Counted from the first letter of the stretch, positions 10,845 to 24,400 are shown. The stretch is DNA of 64,000 bases from Gehongia tenuis (GCF_014384795.1 NZ_JACRSR010000002.1:186001-250000), one strand, 5' to 3'. Notes: a model not told the origin generated them from the sequence alone. Numbers and translations: made by a program.

Positions 10845-11213
10845 TTACAGGACCTCGGGAGCCAGGGAAACAATCTTCATGTAATCCCTTTCCCGAAGTT
10901 CCCGAGCCACGGGCCCGAAAATACGGGTGCCCCGGGGCTGTTTTTGGTCGTTGATAATCACCGCAGCGTTATCATCAAAACGGATGTAGGTGCCATCCGG
11001 ACGGCGCACACCCTTGTGGGAGCGCACAATCACGGCCTTGACCACGTCGCCCTTTTTCACGACTCCGCCGGGCGCTGCCGACTTCACCGAAGCGACGATG
11101 GTATCACCGATATTGCCGCTCTTGCGAAAGGAGCCACCCATAACCCGGATGCACATGATCTCCTTGGCGCCGGTATTATCCGCAACCTTCAAACGTGTCT
11201 GTGGTTGGATCAT
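10845..11213 (-). CDS. rplN: 50S ribosomal protein uL14
   Basis: uL14, 122 residues: [20 protein letters not shown] at the start, then [20 protein letters not shown] and the [20 protein letters not shown] segment. It contacts the 30S subunit and is the RsfS target in other bacteria. Normal length; 24 bases behind rpsQ. Confidence 0.97.
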   Translation of the reverse strand: MIQPQTRLKVADNTGAKEIMCIRVMGGSFRKSGNIGDTIVASVKSAAPGGVVKKGDVVKAVIVRSHKGVRRPDGTYIRFDDNAAVIINDQKQPRGTRIFGPVARELRERDYMKIVSLAPEVL

Positions 11214-11237
11214 TGTTTATCCTCCTTACTTGTCGAG

Positions 11238-11498
11238 CTATTTGGCTTTCTCGATGATTTCCATCAGCCGCCACCGCTTGTCGCGGCTCAGGGGCCGGGT
11301 TTCCATCACACGGACGAAATCGCCAACACGGCATTCGTTGTTCTCGTCATGGACCTTCAGTTTCTTGGTGCGATTGACAATCTTCTTGTACAACGGGTGC
11401 TGCACGCGAGTCTTCACGGCCACCACCACGGTCTTATCCATCTTATCGCTTACCACCGTACCGGTACGGGTCTTGCGGTTGCCTCTTTCATTGGCCAC
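11238..11498 (-). CDS. rpsQ: 30S ribosomal protein uS17
   Basis: uS17, 86 residues, OB-fold primary 16S rRNA binder. Family marks are [39 protein letters not shown] and the [17 protein letters not shown] segment. Between rpmC and rplN. Confidence 0.97.
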   Translation of the reverse strand: MANERGNRKTRTGTVVSDKMDKTVVVAVKTRVQHPLYKKIVNRTKKLKVHDENNECRVGDFVRVMETRPLSRDKRWRLMEIIEKAK

Positions 11499-11525
11499 GG
11501 AAGTTTCCTCCTTTCATCCAAAGCC

Positions 11526-11738
11526 TTACTGCGCTTGCCGAAGTTCACGTTCCCGCAGAATGGTCTGGACTCGGGCAATGTTTTTCTTAACTTCCCGCAC
11601 GACCATGGTATTGGAAACCTGTCCGGTAGCCATCTGGAAACGAAGGTTAAACAGCTCGCCCTTCAATTCCTTCAATTTATCCTGGAGCTCCTGATCCGAA
11701 AGATCCCTGAACTCTTCAAGTTGTTTAGCCCTTTTCAT
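11526..11738 (-). CDS. rpmC: 50S ribosomal protein uL29
   Basis: uL29, 70 residues, two long helices at the tunnel exit, part of the SRP and trigger-factor docking site. I place the start at ATG 11738 ([18 protein letters not shown]); it overlaps the last codons of rplP by 14 bases, with GAAGGA as the ribosome site inside rpl[17 protein letters not shown] is the family core. Confidence 0.95.
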   Translation of the reverse strand: MKRAKQLEEFRDLSDQELQDKLKELKGELFNLRFQMATGQVSNTMVVREVKKNIARVQTILRERELRQAQ

Positions 11739-12171
11739 TTCCTTCACCACCCAACTCGTTATTTTGTTCGCGAGCCACAATCTTGCACTTGATGGGCAGC
11801 TTGTGGGAAGCCAGACGAAGGGCTTCACGCGCAATTTCCTCGCTCACACCGGCGATCTCGAACATCACGCGGCCGGGCTTGACCACGGCCACCCAGTATT
11901 CGGGCGAACCCTTGCCGGAACCCATTCGAGTCTCAGCGGGCTTCTGCGTCACGGGCTTGTGAGGGAAAATCTTAATCCAAACTTGACCGCCACGACGGAT
12001 GTAGCGGGTCATGGCAATACGAGCGGCCTCAATCTGGTTCGAGGTGATCCAGGAGGGCTCCAGTGCCACCAGGCCAAAATCACCGTAGGACACGGTGTTG
12101 CCGCGGGTAGCCTTGCCCTTCATGCGGCCGCGCATGACACGACGGCGCTTGACGCGCTTAGGCATCAACAT
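11725..12171 (-). CDS. rplP: 50S ribosomal protein uL16
   Basis: uL16, 148 residues, next to the A-site tRNA. Marks: [40 protein letters not shown] and the C-terminal [15 protein letters not shown]. The start ATG overlaps the rpsC stop (TAATG); an internal ATG two codons later is possible. The C-terminus is slightly extended ([14 protein letters not shown]) over the rpmC start. Confidence 0.96.
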   Translation of the reverse strand: MLMPKRVKRRRVMRGRMKGKATRGNTVSYGDFGLVALEPSWITSNQIEAARIAMTRYIRRGGQVWIKIFPHKPVTQKPAETRMGSGKGSPEYWVAVVKPGRVMFEIAGVSEEIAREALRLASHKLPIKCKIVAREQNNELGGEGNEKG

Positions 12172-12887
12172 TAGCGAACGCCTCCTTCCGAGGTAGCCTT
12201 TCTGGGCGGACGATTCTGCCGAGCCCGGGGCTGGGGAGCCGCGGCCTGAGGCAGCGTCTTGGAAAGCACTTCACCTTTGTAGATCCACACCTTCACGCCG
12301 ATGCGGCCGTAAGTGGTGTGGGCTTCAGCGAAGCCATAATCGATATCAGCGCGCAGGGTCTGCAGCGGGATGGAACCCTCATGGTAGCCCTCGCTGCGCG
12401 CAATTTCCGCACCGCCCAAACGGCCGGAAACATGGGTTTTAATACCCTTCACACCCGCCTTGGTAGCCCGGCCCAGGGCCTGCTTCATGGCACGGCGGAA
12501 GGAAATACGCTTCTCCAACTGAGCTGCAATGTTCTCAGCGACGAGCTGTGCGTCCGTATCGGGGTTTCTCACTTCCATGATGTTCACCGAAACGGTCTTG
12601 CCCGTCAGGGCCTCCAGCTCCTTCTTGGTCGCTTCCACACCAGCGCCGCCGCGGCCGATCACGATACCAGGCTTGGCGGTAAAGATGTTTACGATCACGC
12701 GATTGGCGGCACGCTCGATCTCGATGCGGGAGATGCCGGCCACATACAGCTTCTTTTTCAGCGCGGTGCGGATCTTGTGATCCTCCACCAGGTTGTCACT
12801 AAAATCTTTTTTCCCAGCGAACCAGCGGGAGTCCCAATTCTTGATGACGCCCACCCGTTGTCCATGGGGATGAACTTTCTGACCCAT
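12171..12887 (-). CDS. rpsC: 30S ribosomal protein uS3
   Basis: uS3, 238 residues, at the mRNA entry with helicase activity. Start [20 protein letters not shown] at 12887, six bases behind GGAGG. The KH domain contains [16 protein letters not shown], and the C-terminal domain [20 protein letters not shown] and [12 protein letters not shown]. Overlaps the rplP start by one base (TAATG). Confidence 0.97.
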   Translation of the reverse strand: MGQKVHPHGQRVGVIKNWDSRWFAGKKDFSDNLVEDHKIRTALKKKLYVAGISRIEIERAANRVIVNIFTAKPGIVIGRGGAGVEATKKELEALTGKTVSVNIMEVRNPDTDAQLVAENIAAQLEKRISFRRAMKQALGRATKAGVKGIKTHVSGRLGGAEIARSEGYHEGSIPLQTLRADIDYGFAEAHTTYGRIGVKVWIYKGEVLSKTLPQAAAPQPRARQNRPPRKATSEGGVR

Positions 12888-12898
12888 CGTATACCTCC

Positions 12899-13291
12899 TT
12901 AAACCTTGGCCTGCTGGTCGAGAATGATGGTGATGTGACTGGTCCTCTTGCGGATGGGGGTAGCCCGGCCCATGGACTGGGCGCGATACCGCTTCAAGGT
13001 CGGTCCCTGATCGGCGAAGCACTCCGCCACATACAGGTTACTGCGGTCCATCTCCAAGTTGTTTTCCGCATTCGCGATGGCGGAAAGCAACAATTTTTCC
13101 ACAACAGGCGCCGCGGCCTTGGGGGTGTAGGCCAAAATCGCCAGCGCTTCTTCCACACTCTTGCCACGAATCAGATCGATCACGATCTTCACCTTACGGG
13201 AGGAGAGGCGGATGTACCGGGCCACGGCCTTGGGCCGCTTATCCTTGTTCGCAACGCGGGCCGCCTTGCGTTCTCTTTGATTTCTAGCCAT
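12899..13291 (-). CDS. rplV: 50S ribosomal protein uL22
   Basis: uL22, 130 residues, lines the exit tunnel. [20 protein letters not shown] and [19 protein letters not shown] are typical, and the tunnel beta-hairpin is [21 protein letters not shown] short basic N-terminal extension ([17 protein letters not shown]) precedes the core. Between rpsS and rpsC. Confidence 0.96.
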   Translation of the reverse strand: MARNQRERKAARVANKDKRPKAVARYIRLSSRKVKIVIDLIRGKSVEEALAILAYTPKAAAPVVEKLLLSAIANAENNLEMDRSNLYVAECFADQGPTLKRYRAQSMGRATPIRKRTSHITIILDQQAKV

Positions 13292-13307
13292 GTCTCACGC
13301 CTCCTTC

Positions 13308-13583
13308 CTATCGACCTGAAGATTTTTCACCGGCATGTCCCCGGAAAGTACGGGTGGGAGCAAATTCGCCCAGCTTGTGGCCCACCATATCCTCCGTGAC
13401 ATATACCGGCACATGCTTGCGTCCGTCATGGACGCCGATGGTGTGACCCACCATATCCGGGAAGATGGTGGACGCCCGAGACCAGGTCTTGAGCACCTTC
13501 TTCTGGCCGGATTCATTCATTTCAACAACTCTTTTAAGCAGCCTTTCTTCGACATAAGGCCCCTTCTTTATGGATCTGCTCAT
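13308..13583 (-). CDS. rpsS: 30S ribosomal protein uS19
   Basis: uS19, 91 residues, in the 30S head. [18 protein letters not shown] opens it, followed by [20 protein letters not shown] and [16 protein letters not shown]. Normal length; 20 bases behind rplB, 16 before rplV. Confidence 0.97.
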   Translation of the reverse strand: MSRSIKKGPYVEERLLKRVVEMNESGQKKVLKTWSRASTIFPDMVGHTIGVHDGRKHVPVYVTEDMVGHKLGEFAPTRTFRGHAGEKSSGR

Positions 13584-13603
13584 TTAGCCAGGTGCCTCCT
13601 TCC

Positions 13604-14437
13604 TTACTTTTGGCCTCTGCGTTTGACGATAAACCGGTTGCTGGGCTTCTTGTGGTCGCGGGTCTTGTAGCCCAGGGTGGGTTTACCCCAAGGAGTCACG
13701 GGACCGGGCATACCAATGGGCGCCTTGCCCTCGCCGCCGCCATGGGGGTGATCCACAGGGTTCATAACCACGCCGCGGACCGTGGGGCGGATGCCCATGT
13801 GCCGTTTGCGTCCAGCCTTACCGATGGAGATATTCTCATGGTCCACGTTGCCCACTTGGCCGATGGTGGCCTTGGAGTTCATGGAGATCATACGGGTTTC
13901 ACTGGAAGGCAGCCGAACCTGGGCGTAATCCCCTTCCTTGGCCATCAGCTGCGCAGCGTTGCCGGCGGAGCGGACCAGCTGTCCACCCTTGCCAGGGCTG
14001 AGCTCAATGTTGTGGATCATGGTGCCCAGCGGTATGTTGCGGATGGGCAGTGCATTTCCGATCTTGATGTCGGCATCGGGGCCGCTCATGATCTTATCCC
14101 CAACCTTGAGGCCGAGGGGAGCCAGGATGTAGCGCTTCTCGCCGTCGGCATAAATGAGAAGGGCGATGTTTGCGCTGCGGTTCGGATCATATTCGATGGT
14201 GGCAACCTTGGCGGGAATGCCGTCCTTGTTGCGCTTGAAATCGATGATACGGTATTTACGCTTCTCTCCGCCGCCGCGGTGGCGCACCGTGATGCGTCCG
14301 TGGGCGTTGCGGCCGCCGGACTTGCGAAGGTCCGTCAGCAGCGATTTTTCCGGCGTTGTGGTGGTAATCTCCTCGAAGGTGGACACCGTCATAAAGCGCC
14401 GGGCCGGAGAAGTTGGATTGTACTTTCTGGTAGGCAT
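13604..14437 (-). CDS. rplB: 50S ribosomal protein uL2
   Basis: uL2, 277 residues, required for peptidyl transferase assembly and subunit joining. Contains [20 protein letters not shown], the SH3-like core and, near the end, the conserved [19 protein letters not shown] segment with the functionally important histidine. Between rplW and rpsS. Confidence 0.97.
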   Translation of the reverse strand: MPTRKYNPTSPARRFMTVSTFEEITTTTPEKSLLTDLRKSGGRNAHGRITVRHRGGGEKRKYRIIDFKRNKDGIPAKVATIEYDPNRSANIALLIYADGEKRYILAPLGLKVGDKIMSGPDADIKIGNALPIRNIPLGTMIHNIELSPGKGGQLVRSAGNAAQLMAKEGDYAQVRLPSSETRMISMNSKATIGQVGNVDHENISIGKAGRKRHMGIRPTVRGVVMNPVDHPHGGGEGKAPIGMPGPVTPWGKPTLGYKTRDHKKPSNRFIVKRRGQK

Positions 14438-14452
14438 CTTCTCGTCCCTCCC

Positions 14453-14752
14453 TTATTGAGCCATGCCTTCGAAGAACTCAATCGCCTTGGAATCCTCGGT
14501 GAGCTGCACGGTCGCTTTCTTGAAGCTGGCGCGGCGGCCCATGTGAGCTCCCTGACGCTTGATCTTTCCTTCGTAGTTGGCGGTATTGACCTTTTCCACT
14601 TTGACGCCGAAGATCTCTTCCACAGCCTTCTTGATCTCGATCTTGTTGGCGTTCTTATCGACAATGAAGACGTAGCGCTTGCCCGCCATCATGTCATAGC
14701 TGTTCTCCGACAGGACGGGGCGGATGATAATGTCATGAGCAAGCTTCATCAC
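14453..14752 (-). CDS. rplW: 50S ribosomal protein uL23
   Basis: uL23, 99 residues, docking site for trigger factor and [23 protein letters not shown] and [20 protein letters not shown] are the family core, then [20 protein letters not shown]. Its ATG overlaps the rplD stop by four bases. Confidence 0.96.
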   Translation of the reverse strand: MMKLAHDIIIRPVLSENSYDMMAGKRYVFIVDKNANKIEIKKAVEEIFGVKVEKVNTANYEGKIKRQGAHMGRRASFKKATVQLTEDSKAIEFFEGMAQ

Positions 14753-15372
14753 GCATACACCTCCTGAATCTTCTCCACCGCGGCTTTGGTCGCGATGAAC
14801 TTGTCATAGTTGAGGATGTCATACACATTGAGCGTGTTGACATAGAGCATCTTCACATTGGGAAGATTGCGTGCGGCGCGCTCCACCACTTCATCCTTCT
14901 CAGGCAGAACCAGCAGGACCTTGCGCTCGGCCTTCAGGTTGTTCAGCACCTTGACCATTTCCTTGGTCTTGGGAGCGTCGAGGTTCAACTGATCCAGCAC
15001 CACGAGCTCACTGTCATTCACCTTGGAGCTCAGGGCGCTCTTCATGGCAAGACGGCGCACCTTCTTCGGCACTTCCATCCGATAGCTTCTGGGCTTGGGG
15101 GCGAACACGATGCCGCCATGGCGCCACTGGGGGGAACGGGTGGAACCCTGACGGGCCCGGCCGGAACCCTTCTGCCGCCACGGCTTGATGCCGCCGCCGC
15201 TCACTTCCGAGCGGGTCAAGGCGGACTGAGTACCCTGCCGGCGGTTAGCCAGCTGAGCCTTCACCACCTGGTGCAGTACGTGCTCATTGACCTCTACGGC
15301 GAAAATTTCATCGCTGAGCTCGATCTCGCCCACCGCATCGCCGTTGATATTGAGTAATGCAACTTTAGGCAT
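14749..15372 (-). CDS. rplD: 50S ribosomal protein uL4
   Basis: uL4, 207 residues. The extended loop reaching the tunnel is visible as [20 protein letters not shown] and [18 protein letters not shown]. In several bacteria uL4 represses its own S10 operon; whether that applies here is unknown. Coupled to rplW by an ATGA overlap and 14 bases behind rplC. Confidence 0.97.
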   Translation of the reverse strand: MPKVALLNINGDAVGEIELSDEIFAVEVNEHVLHQVVKAQLANRRQGTQSALTRSEVSGGGIKPWRQKGSGRARQGSTRSPQWRHGGIVFAPKPRSYRMEVPKKVRRLAMKSALSSKVNDSELVVLDQLNLDAPKTKEMVKVLNNLKAERKVLLVLPEKDEVVERAARNLPNVKMLYVNTLNVYDILNYDKFIATKAAVEKIQEVYA

Positions 15373-15386
15373 TGTTCTTCTCCTTC

Positions 15387-16022
15387 CTATCGGGAATTCT
15401 TGACGGTCTCGCGAATGACCAGCAAGCTGCCCTTGGAGCCGGGCACAGCACCCTTCACCAGCAGCAAGTTCTTCTCGCCGTCCACACGGACCACTTCAAG
15501 GTTCTGCACCGTCACCTTTTCACGGCCCCAGCGGCCCGGCAGGTGCTTGTTCTTAAAGACTTTGGAAGGGCTGGAGCAAGCGCCCATGGAACCAGGGCCC
15601 CGATGATAGTGGGATCCGTGGGTCATAGGACCTCTGTGCTGATTCCAGCGCTGCATTACACCGGAAAATCCTTTGCCCTTGGAGACACCGGACACATCCA
15701 CCTTATCTCCCTCGGCAAAGACATCGGCTTTAATTTCCTGACCGACTTCGTATTTGTCGGCGTCTTCCAGCTTCAGTTCACGAAGGCTTCTGAGCAGCTT
15801 GGCTCCGGCCTTCTTCAAGTGCCCCTTCTGGGGTTTGTTGAGGAGCTTCTCCCGGACCTCATCGAAACCAACCTGAACGGCCAGATAACCGTCGGTCTGG
15901 GGAACCTTCTTCTGCACGACCGTGCAGGGGCCTGCTTTGACAACTGTCACAGGCACCACTCGGCCGTCTTCCGTAAAGATCTGGGTCATGCCCAGCTTCT
16001 TACCGAGAATCGCCTTTTTCAT
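15387..16022 (-). CDS. rplC: 50S ribosomal protein uL3
   Basis: uL3, 211 residues, close to the peptidyl transferase centre. Marks: [20 protein letters not shown] at the start and [40 protein letters not shown] in the extended loop. Second gene of the S10 operon, 27 bases behind rpsJ. Confidence 0.97.
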   Translation of the reverse strand: MKKAILGKKLGMTQIFTEDGRVVPVTVVKAGPCTVVQKKVPQTDGYLAVQVGFDEVREKLLNKPQKGHLKKAGAKLLRSLRELKLEDADKYEVGQEIKADVFAEGDKVDVSGVSKGKGFSGVMQRWNQHRGPMTHGSHYHRGPGSMGACSSPSKVFKNKHLPGRWGREKVTVQNLEVVRVDGEKNLLLVKGAVPGSKGSLLVIRETVKNSR

Positions 16023-16049
16023 GTTACACCTCCATTATCCTTGGGGCCC

Positions 16050-16358
16050 TTACAGCTTGATTTCGATATCCACACCAGCGGGCAGGTCGAGGCGCATCAG
16101 CGCATCCACCGTCTTGGAGCTGGGAGAGAGGATATCGATGAGACGCTTGTGGGTGCGCATCTCAAACTGTTCCCGGCTGTCCTTATACTTGTGCGGTGCC
16201 CGAAGGATGGTCACGATCTCCTTACGCGTGGGCAGAGGAATCGGACCCGAAATGGTGGCTCCGGACCTCTTGGCAGTCTCAACGATGCGCTCCGCGGATT
16301 GATCGATCAGACTGTGGTCGTACGCTTTCAACTTGATACGAATCTTTTGGGCAGGCAT
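16050..16358 (-). CDS. rpsJ: 30S ribosomal protein uS10
   Basis: uS10 (also NusE), 102 residues, functions in the 30S head and in antitermination complexes. Start [20 protein letters not shown] at 16358, behind a GGAGGG site; an upstream ATG in frame adds 27 residues of non-family sequence and is rejected. [20 protein letters not shown] is diagnostic. First gene of the S10 operon. Confidence 0.97.
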   Translation of the reverse strand: MPAQKIRIKLKAYDHSLIDQSAERIVETAKRSGATISGPIPLPTRKEIVTILRAPHKYKDSREQFEMRTHKRLIDILSPSSKTVDALMRLDLPAGVDIEIKL

Positions 16359-16531
16359 TGAATCAATTCCCTCCTTGTGTTCAGGCCAATAACACTTTGC
16401 CGTGCGTTTACTATAATAATTTTTGCACGACAGGCGCACCGGCCCGTCGCCCGATTTTTCGGACTTGTCCGCGAAAACTATCCGTGTCCGACACGGTAAC
16501 CTTCCGCTTCATCCCAATTAGCAACTTTTAA

Positions 16532-16560
16532 AGTATACCGTAACTTTGCCAATAATGCAA
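16532..16560 (-). promoter_or_regulatory. sigma-70-type promoter of the S10 operon
   Basis: On the minus strand TTGCAT is followed by exactly 17 bases and TATACT, placing transcription start near 16525. The resulting leader of about 165 bases before rpsJ can form several short hairpins, including CCGTGTC/GGACACGG. A regulatory leader is possible; no known leader class is recognised. Confidence 0.7.
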
Positions 16561-16578
16561 GTACAAATTACAAGGCCG

Positions 16579-16600
16579 GCCGGACCCCGAAGAGTCCGGC
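16579..16600 (-). terminator. GC-rich hairpin after tuf
   Basis: Minus-strand hairpin GCCGGAC / GTCCGGC with an eight-base loop, about 20 bases after the tuf stop. The following run is only weakly T-rich (CTTGTAATTTG), so this may be a weak terminator or an mRNA 3' end stabiliser between tuf and the S10 promoter. Confidence 0.5.
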
Positions 16601-16621
16601 TCCGCCCCATAAATCTCTACC

Positions 16622-17833
<1,212 letters not shown>

Positions 17834-17909
17834 TTTGCAAAAACCTCCTCATTGGTTTTCATAATCTTAAGTGTGATCCAGTGTTTGAAACTTCAAACCT
17901 TAAACCCAA

Positions 17910-19976
17910 TTATTTGCCAAGAAGCTTCTCAGCAATGTTCTTGGGCACTTCCTCATAGTGGGAGAACTGCATGGTATAATTCGCCCGGCCCTGGGTGTTT
18001 GAACGCAGGTCCGTGGCATAGCCGAACATCTCGGACAGCGGCACTACAGCGGCAATGTTCTGCGCACCGTTGACCGCCTCCATGCCCTCGATACGGCCGC
18101 GGCGGGAATTGAGATCGCCCATCACATCGCCCATGTATTCCTCGGGCACATTGACTTCCACCTTCATCATGGGCTCCAGCAACACCGGGCTACCCTTGGC
18201 CATAGCATTCTTAAAGGCCATGGAACCGGCAATTTTGAAGGCCATTTCCGAGGAGTCCACATCGTGGTAGGAACCGTCGTACACAGTTGCCTTGAAGTCC
18301 ACCACTTCGTAGCCGCCCAGGATACCGGACTTGGCCGCTTCCTGGATACCGGCATCGATGGCAGGCACATACTCTCTCGGCACCACGCCGCCCACAATCT
18401 TATTTTCAAACTGATAACCCGAACCAGGCTCCAGAGGCGTGATCTCGATCCAGCAATGGCCGTATTGACCGCGTCCGCCGGACTGGCGAACGAAACGTCC
18501 CTCCGCCTTGACAGGCTTCTTGAAGGCCTCGCGGTAAGCCACCTGGGGCTTACCCACAATGGCTTCCACCTTGAATTCACGCATCATGCGGTCCACGATA
18601 ATCTCCAAATGGAGCTCGCCCATACCGGCAATGATGGTTTGGCCCGTTTCCTGATCGGTGTAGGCCTTGAAGGTGGGATCCTCCTCCGCCAGCTTCTGCA
18701 GCGTAATGGTCATCTTATCCTGGCCAGCCTTGGTCTTGGGCTCAATGGCCACCCGGATCACGGGGTCAGGGAAGACCATGGATTCCAGAACCACGGGCTC
18801 CTTCTCGTCACACAGCGTGTTGCCGGTGGTGGTATCCTTAAGGCCGACAATGGCGGCAATATCACCAGCGTAGAGTTTCTGCACCTCTTCGCGGTGGTTC
18901 GCATGCATCATAAGCAGACGACCGATGCGTTCCCGCTTACCCTTGGTGGAGTTGTACACATAGGAGCCGCTCTCCAGGGTGCCAGAATACACGCGGACGA
19001 AGGCCAGCTTACCCACAAAGGGATCAGTCATAATCTTAAAAGCCAGCGCAGCAAAGGGCGCATCGTCGGAAGCAACCCGCTCCACCTCTTCATCGGTGCC
19101 GGGGATCGTACCCTTGATATGGGGCACATCCAGGGGGGAGGGCATGTAATCGACGATGGCGTCCAGCAGGGGCTGCACGCCCTTGTTCCGGTAGGAAGTT
19201 CCGCAGGTTACAGGAACCATCTTGTTGGCGATAGTGGCCTTGCGAATACCCCTGCGAATCTCTTCTTCGGTGAGTTCTTCGCCCTCGAGATACTTTTCCA
19301 TCAGTTCCTCGTCGGTTTCCGCAACCGCTTCGAGCAGCTTCTCGCGATATTCCTCCGCCAAATCCTTCAGATCATCAGGAATAGCGGTCTCTTCCATCTG
19401 GGTGCCTTTGTCATCGGTATAGATAATCGCTTCCATCTTTACCAGATCAACAATGCCCTGGAAGGTATCCTCCACGCCGATGGGCAGCTGGATGGGCACA
19501 GCATTGGCGTTCAGCCGGTCATGCATCATCTTGACCACACGGAAGAAATCGGCGCCCATGATGTCCATTTTGTTCACATAGGCGAGACGGGGCACACCGT
19601 ATTTGTCGGCCTGGCGCCACACCGTTTCGGACTGGGGCTCCACACCGCCCTTGGCACAGAACACCGCCACCGAGCCATCCAAAACACGCAGAGAACGCTC
19701 CACCTCAACGGTAAAGTCCACGTGTCCAGGGGTGTCGATGATGTTGATGCGGCAATGCTTCCATTTGGCAGTGGTGGCAGCGGAGGTGATGGTGATACCA
19801 CGCTCCTGCTCCTGTTCCATCCAGTCCATGGTGGCGGCACCCTCATGGGTCTCGCCAATTTTATGGATGCGTCCGCTGTAGAACAAAATTCTTTCTGTTG
19901 TGGTGGTTTTGCCCGCGTCGATATGAGCCATAATCCCGATATTTCGGGTATCTTCCAAAGAGAACTCTCTTGGCAC
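17910..19976 (-). CDS. fusA: elongation factor G
   Basis: EF-G, 688 residues, the translocase GTPase. P-loop [15 protein letters not shown] at about 17-31, [24 protein letters not shown], and the C-terminal domain V with [20 protein letters not shown]. Full length and ending normally. Between rpsG and tuf, with a terminator-like hairpin upstream. Confidence 0.98.
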   Translation of the reverse strand: MPREFSLEDTRNIGIMAHIDAGKTTTTERILFYSGRIHKIGETHEGAATMDWMEQEQERGITITSAATTAKWKHCRINIIDTPGHVDFTVEVERSLRVLDGSVAVFCAKGGVEPQSETVWRQADKYGVPRLAYVNKMDIMGADFFRVVKMMHDRLNANAVPIQLPIGVEDTFQGIVDLVKMEAIIYTDDKGTQMEETAIPDDLKDLAEEYREKLLEAVAETDEELMEKYLEGEELTEEEIRRGIRKATIANKMVPVTCGTSYRNKGVQPLLDAIVDYMPSPLDVPHIKGTIPGTDEEVERVASDDAPFAALAFKIMTDPFVGKLAFVRVYSGTLESGSYVYNSTKGKRERIGRLLMMHANHREEVQKLYAGDIAAIVGLKDTTTGNTLCDEKEPVVLESMVFPDPVIRVAIEPKTKAGQDKMTITLQKLAEEDPTFKAYTDQETGQTIIAGMGELHLEIIVDRMMREFKVEAIVGKPQVAYREAFKKPVKAEGRFVRQSGGRGQYGHCWIEITPLEPGSGYQFENKIVGGVVPREYVPAIDAGIQEAAKSGILGGYEVVDFKATVYDGSYHDVDSSEMAFKIAGSMAFKNAMAKGSPVLLEPMMKVEVNVPEEYMGDVMGDLNSRRGRIEGMEAVNGAQNIAAVVPLSEMFGYATDLRSNTQGRANYTMQFSHYEEVPKNIAEKLLGK

Positions 19977-20047
19977 GGTTCAACCTCCTTTCTTGATTCA
20001 AACCCTGAAGCAGGCCCAAAGGCCCGCAAACATACTTCTCCGTTCCA

Positions 20048-20076
20048 ATAAAAAGGCGGGTATTGCTATACCCGCC
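20048..20076 (-). terminator. intrinsic terminator between rpsG and fusA
   Basis: On the minus strand GGCGGGTAT / ATACCCGCC closes a five-base loop and is followed by TTTTTATT. It sits 34 bases past the rpsG stop and 72 before the fusA start. No clear new promoter is visible before fusA, so it may be partial or regulated, lowering fusA-tuf read-through. Confidence 0.75.
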
Positions 20077-20109
20077 CTCACCATTCCATTAAAGACGGCC
20101 GCCGCAATT

Positions 20110-20580
20110 TTACCAGCGGTAATGGGCGAAAGCTCTGTTGGCTTCGGCCATGCGGTGGGTGTCCTCCTTCTTTTTGAAGGTGTTGCCCGCGCTGTTCGCA
20201 GCGTCCATGATCTCGGCAGCCAGCCGATCCTTCATGGTCCTCTCACCGCGCTTGCGGGAGAAGTCCACCAGCCACCGCAAAGCCAGTGTCTGACGGCGCT
20301 CGGGGCGAATCTCAATGGGAACCTGGTAGGTGGCACCACCCACACGGCGGGCTTTCACCTCGAGCAGAGGCATGATGTTGTTCATGCACTCCTCGAAAAC
20401 CTCCATGGGATCCCGGCCGGTCTTGTCCTTAATCGTATCAAAGGCATCGTAGCACACGATCTGCGCTACGCCTCTTTTGCCATCTTGCATCACCTGATTG
20501 ATGAGCTTGGTGATCACGGTTTTGCCATAAACGGGATCGGGCAAAACCTCCCTCTTGGGGATTGTTCCACGACGTGGCAT
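20110..20580 (-). CDS. rpsG: 30S ribosomal protein uS7
   Basis: uS7, 156 residues, nucleates the 30S head. [20 protein letters not shown] at the start, TVALRW-type [20 protein letters not shown], and [20 protein letters not shown] at the end. Normal length. About 120 bases separate it from rpsL. Confidence 0.97.
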   Translation of the reverse strand: MPRRGTIPKREVLPDPVYGKTVITKLINQVMQDGKRGVAQIVCYDAFDTIKDKTGRDPMEVFEECMNNIMPLLEVKARRVGGATYQVPIEIRPERRQTLALRWLVDFSRKRGERTMKDRLAAEIMDAANSAGNTFKKKEDTHRMAEANRAFAHYRW

Positions 20581-20700
20581 CTGATTCCCTCCTTTGCAAA
20601 TGTTCTTTCGGATATATGCAACTAAAGGGGTCGCTCTCGCATTTTGGGTACGTCCCCACCCAAATAGACAAAGGAGCCCATCTATATTGCAAGTCTCAAC

Positions 20701-21072
20701 TTATTTAGGGCGCTTGGTGCCGTAACGGCTACGCGCCTGACGACGCTTATCCACACCGGCTGCATCCAAAGCACCGCGCACGATGTGATAACGCACACCG
20801 GGCAGGTCCTTCACACGGCCGCCGCGAATCAGCACGACGGAGTGCTCCTGCAAGTTGTGACCAATTCCGGGAATGTAGGCATAACCTTCCAGTCCGTTCA
20901 CCAGACGAACCCTGGCAATTTTCCGCAGAGCCGAATTCGGCTTCTTGGGGGTCTGGGTACGAACGTTCAAGCATACACCGCGCTTCTGGGGGCAATTCTC
21001 CAGAATTGGGGAGTTGGACTTGTAGGTGACTTTCTTTCTTCCTTGTTTCACCAATTGGTTAATCGTGGGCAT
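20701..21072 (-). CDS. rpsL: 30S ribosomal protein uS12
   Basis: uS12, 123 residues, in the decoding centre. [20 protein letters not shown], the [20 protein letters not shown] loop and [20 protein letters not shown] are all intact; the lysines in these two loops, where streptomycin-resistance changes arise, have the sensitive-type residue. Between the L7Ae-like gene and rpsG. Confidence 0.97.
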   Translation of the reverse strand: MPTINQLVKQGRKKVTYKSNSPILENCPQKRGVCLNVRTQTPKKPNSALRKIARVRLVNGLEGYAYIPGIGHNLQEHSVVLIRGGRVKDLPGVRYHIVRGALDAAGVDKRRQARSRYGTKRPK

Positions 21073-21136
21073 CCTTGCACCTCCTTTTTATGATGGATAT
21101 ATCCAAAATTCCCTGCAACCCTTTAGGGAATCCCGA

Positions 21137-21385
21137 TCAGTTTTCACGAACAACGCAAGCCACCGCCGCGCCCACGTCAATGCCGCAGGCTTGGCCTAAT
21201 TCCTTCATGGTGGGAACCTTGATAGCCGCAATGTTCCTTTGCTTACACAGTTCCAGCAGTCTATGGAGGATGAAGTCGTCGGCATCCTCTGCCAGATATA
21301 CCTCCGAGGTTTCGCCGTTTTCCACGGCCCGCTGCACCTGCTTCATGCCAACTTTCAGTGGTTTTTCTTGAAGAGTCTCCAGCAT
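21137..21385 (-). CDS. L7Ae/L30e-type K-turn RNA-binding protein
   Basis: 82 residues of the ribosomal L7Ae-like family (YbxF/RplGB type), which binds kink-turn RNAs. The fold region QVQRAVENGETSEVYLAEDA, the LLELCKQRNI segment and the C-terminal GQACGIDVGAAVACVV are typical. Sits between rpoC and rpsL, the standard place in Firmicutes. Function inside the cell is not certain. Confidence 0.9.
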   Translation of the reverse strand: MLETLQEKPLKVGMKQVQRAVENGETSEVYLAEDADDFILHRLLELCKQRNIAAIKVPTMKELGQACGIDVGAAVACVVREN

Positions 21386-21465
21386 GGAGCCTCAAAACCT
21401 CCTTTTTCCGGCCTAAGCACTAGCTATTTTAGCACTGCATCCGAGGTCTGTCAACAAAAAGCCCT

Positions 21466-24400
21466 TTACGACAGGATTTCCTCGGGTTCCTCCGCATCCT
21501 CCTTGACCTCGACCTCAATATCCTTGTAGCGCTTCATACCGGTGCCTGCGGGAATGAGTTTGCCGATGATCACGTTCTCCTTGAGGCCCACCAGCGGATC
21601 GACCTTGCCCTTGATGGCGGCATCGGTCAAAACGCGGGCAGTTTCCTGGAAAGAAGCCGCGGACAGGAAGGAGTCGGTGGCGAGCGCCGCTTTCGTAATG
21701 CCCAGCAGCACACGCTTGGCGATGGCAGGTTGACCGCCCGCCTGCACCACCCGTTCATTCTCCTCCTCGAACTTGAAGATATCCATCAGGCTTCCAGGAA
21801 GCATGTCGGTGTCGCCAGCATCCTCAATTTTGACCTTCCGCAGCATCTGACGAATGATAACCTCGATGTGTTTATCGGAGATATCCACGCCCTGCATATG
21901 GTACACCGTGCACACTTCTTTAAGAAGATAATCGTGCACCCCTTTGACGCCCTTAATCTTAAGAATATCATGGGGATTGATGGAACCGTCGGTCAGCGCG
22001 TCGCCCGCCTCCACCCGGTCCCCGTTACCCACCCGCAGGTGCGCACCGTAAGGAATCAGATAGGACTTGGTCTCTCCATCCTCGCCGGTCACCACCACCT
22101 CGCGGCGCTTCTTGGTCTCATTGATCTCCACAGTACCATAGATATCCGAGATAATGGCCTGACCCTTGGGCTTTCTGGCCTCGAAGAGCTCTTCCACGCG
22201 GGGAAGACCCTGGGTGATATCGTCACCGGCAACACCGCCGGTATGGAACGTACGCATGGTCAGCTGAGTACCAGGTTCGCCAATGGACTGAGCAGCGACC
22301 GTACCCACCGCTTCACCGATGGAGACAGGCCGGCCCGTGGACAGATCGGAACCGTAGCACTTGGCGCAGACGCCGTGGCGGCTGCGGCAGGAGAGGATGG
22401 AACGAATGTGCACCACCTCAACGCCCGACGCCTCAATTTTGTGGGCGATATCCGCGGTGATCATCTCATTGGAACCCACCAGCACCTCACCGGTGGAAGG
22501 ATCCACCACTTCGTCCACCGAGTAACGGCCCACGATGCGGTCCGCCAGAGACTCGATGAGCTCGTTGCCGTTCTTGATCGCGCTCACCCAGATACCCTTG
22601 ATGGATTCGCCGGCGGTCTCAAAGCAGTCGGTATCCCGGACGATAACATCCTGGGAAACGTCCACCAGGCGTCGCGTAAGATATCCGGAGTCCGCCGTCC
22701 GAAGGGCAGTATCAGCCAAACCTTTGCGGGCGCCATGAGAGGAGATGAAAAACTCCAGCACCGTGAGGCCCTCACGGAAGTTTGCCCGGATGGGCAGCTC
22801 GATGATTCGACCCGAGGGATCGGCCATCAGTCCGCGCATGGCGGCCAGCTGACGGATCTGGTTGATGGAACCACGAGCACCGGACTGAGCCATCATATAA
22901 ATGGGATTGAAGGGATCCAGGTTGTTCATCATGGCCTTGGTGACCTGATCGGAACACTTGGTCCAGATATCCACCACCCGTTCAAAACGGCCATTCTCAT
23001 CGAGCAGACCGCGGCGGAACAGCTTCTCCGTCTCAATGACCTGATCCTGAGCTTTTTGAAGCAAATCCTTCTTTTCATCAGGAATCAGGATATCGGCCAC
23101 ACTGACCGTGATCGCAGCCCGGGTGGAAACCTTGAAGCCCAGGCTCTTGATGTTGTCCAGTACTTCTGAGGTCTTCGTGGGACCATGGACCCTGTAGCAG
23201 CGGTCCACGATCTGACCCAACTTTTTCTTGTCCACCAGAAAATTGATCTCCAGTTCGAACAGGTTGTCGGGATTGGAGCGATCCACAAAGCCCAGGTCCT
23301 GGGGAATGATCTCGTTGAAGATCACACGGCCCACAGTGGTATCCACCAGCTTTTGGACCTTCCGGCCGTCCTGTTCACGGGTGAGGCGCACCTTCACCTT
23401 GGCCTGAAGCTCGGCTTCGCCGGTCTCATAGGCCATAATGGCCTCATTCACATCGCCATAGACGCTTCCTTCGCCTTTGGCGCCGTCCCGTTCAATGGTG
23501 AGATAGTAGATGCCGATAACCATGTCCTGGGTGGGCGAAACCACGGGTTTGCCATCCTGAGGCTTCAAAATATTGTTGGCCGCCAGCATGAGGAAGCGGG
23601 CTTCCGCCTGAGCTTCCACCGAAAGAGGTACGTGCACGGCCATCTGGTCGCCGTCAAAGTCGGCGTTGTACGCGGTACAGGCCAGAGGATGGAGCTTCAG
23701 GGCACGGCCTTCCACCAGCACTGGCTCAAAGGCCTGGATGCCCAGGCGATGAAGCGTGGGCGCACGGTTCAGCAGAACCGGATGCTCCTTGATAACTTCC
23801 TCCAGAATATCCCAAACCTCGGGGGAGCCCCGCTCCACGCGGCGCTTAGCACTCTTGATGTTGGGCGCGATCTTGTCCTTGACCAGCCGCTTCATGACAA
23901 AGGGCTTGAACAGCTCGATGGCCATCTCCTTCGGCAGTCCGCACTGGTACATCTTGAGCTCCGGACCGACGACGATAACCGAACGGCCGGAGTAGTCCAC
24001 CCGCTTACCCAAAAGGTTCTGACGGAAACGGCCCTGCTTACCCCTGAGCATATCGGACAGCGATTTGAGGGGACGGTTTCCGGGGCCGGTTACGGGACGG
24101 CCCCGACGGCCATTATCGATGAGGGCGTCCACAGCCTCCTGGAGCATACGCTTCTCGTTGCGTACAATGATGTCGGGTGCGCCCAGCTCAAGCAGCTTCT
24201 TCAAGCGGTTGTTCCGGTTGATCACCCGGCGATAGAGATCGTTGAGATCGGAGGTGGCGAACCGGCCGCCGTCCAGCTGCACCATAGGCCGGATTTCCGG
24301 TGGGATGACCGGCACCACGTCCAAAATCATCCACTCGGGCTTATTGCCGCTCTTATGAAAGGCTTCCACCACTTCCAGGCGCTTGATGGCGCGGATCTTC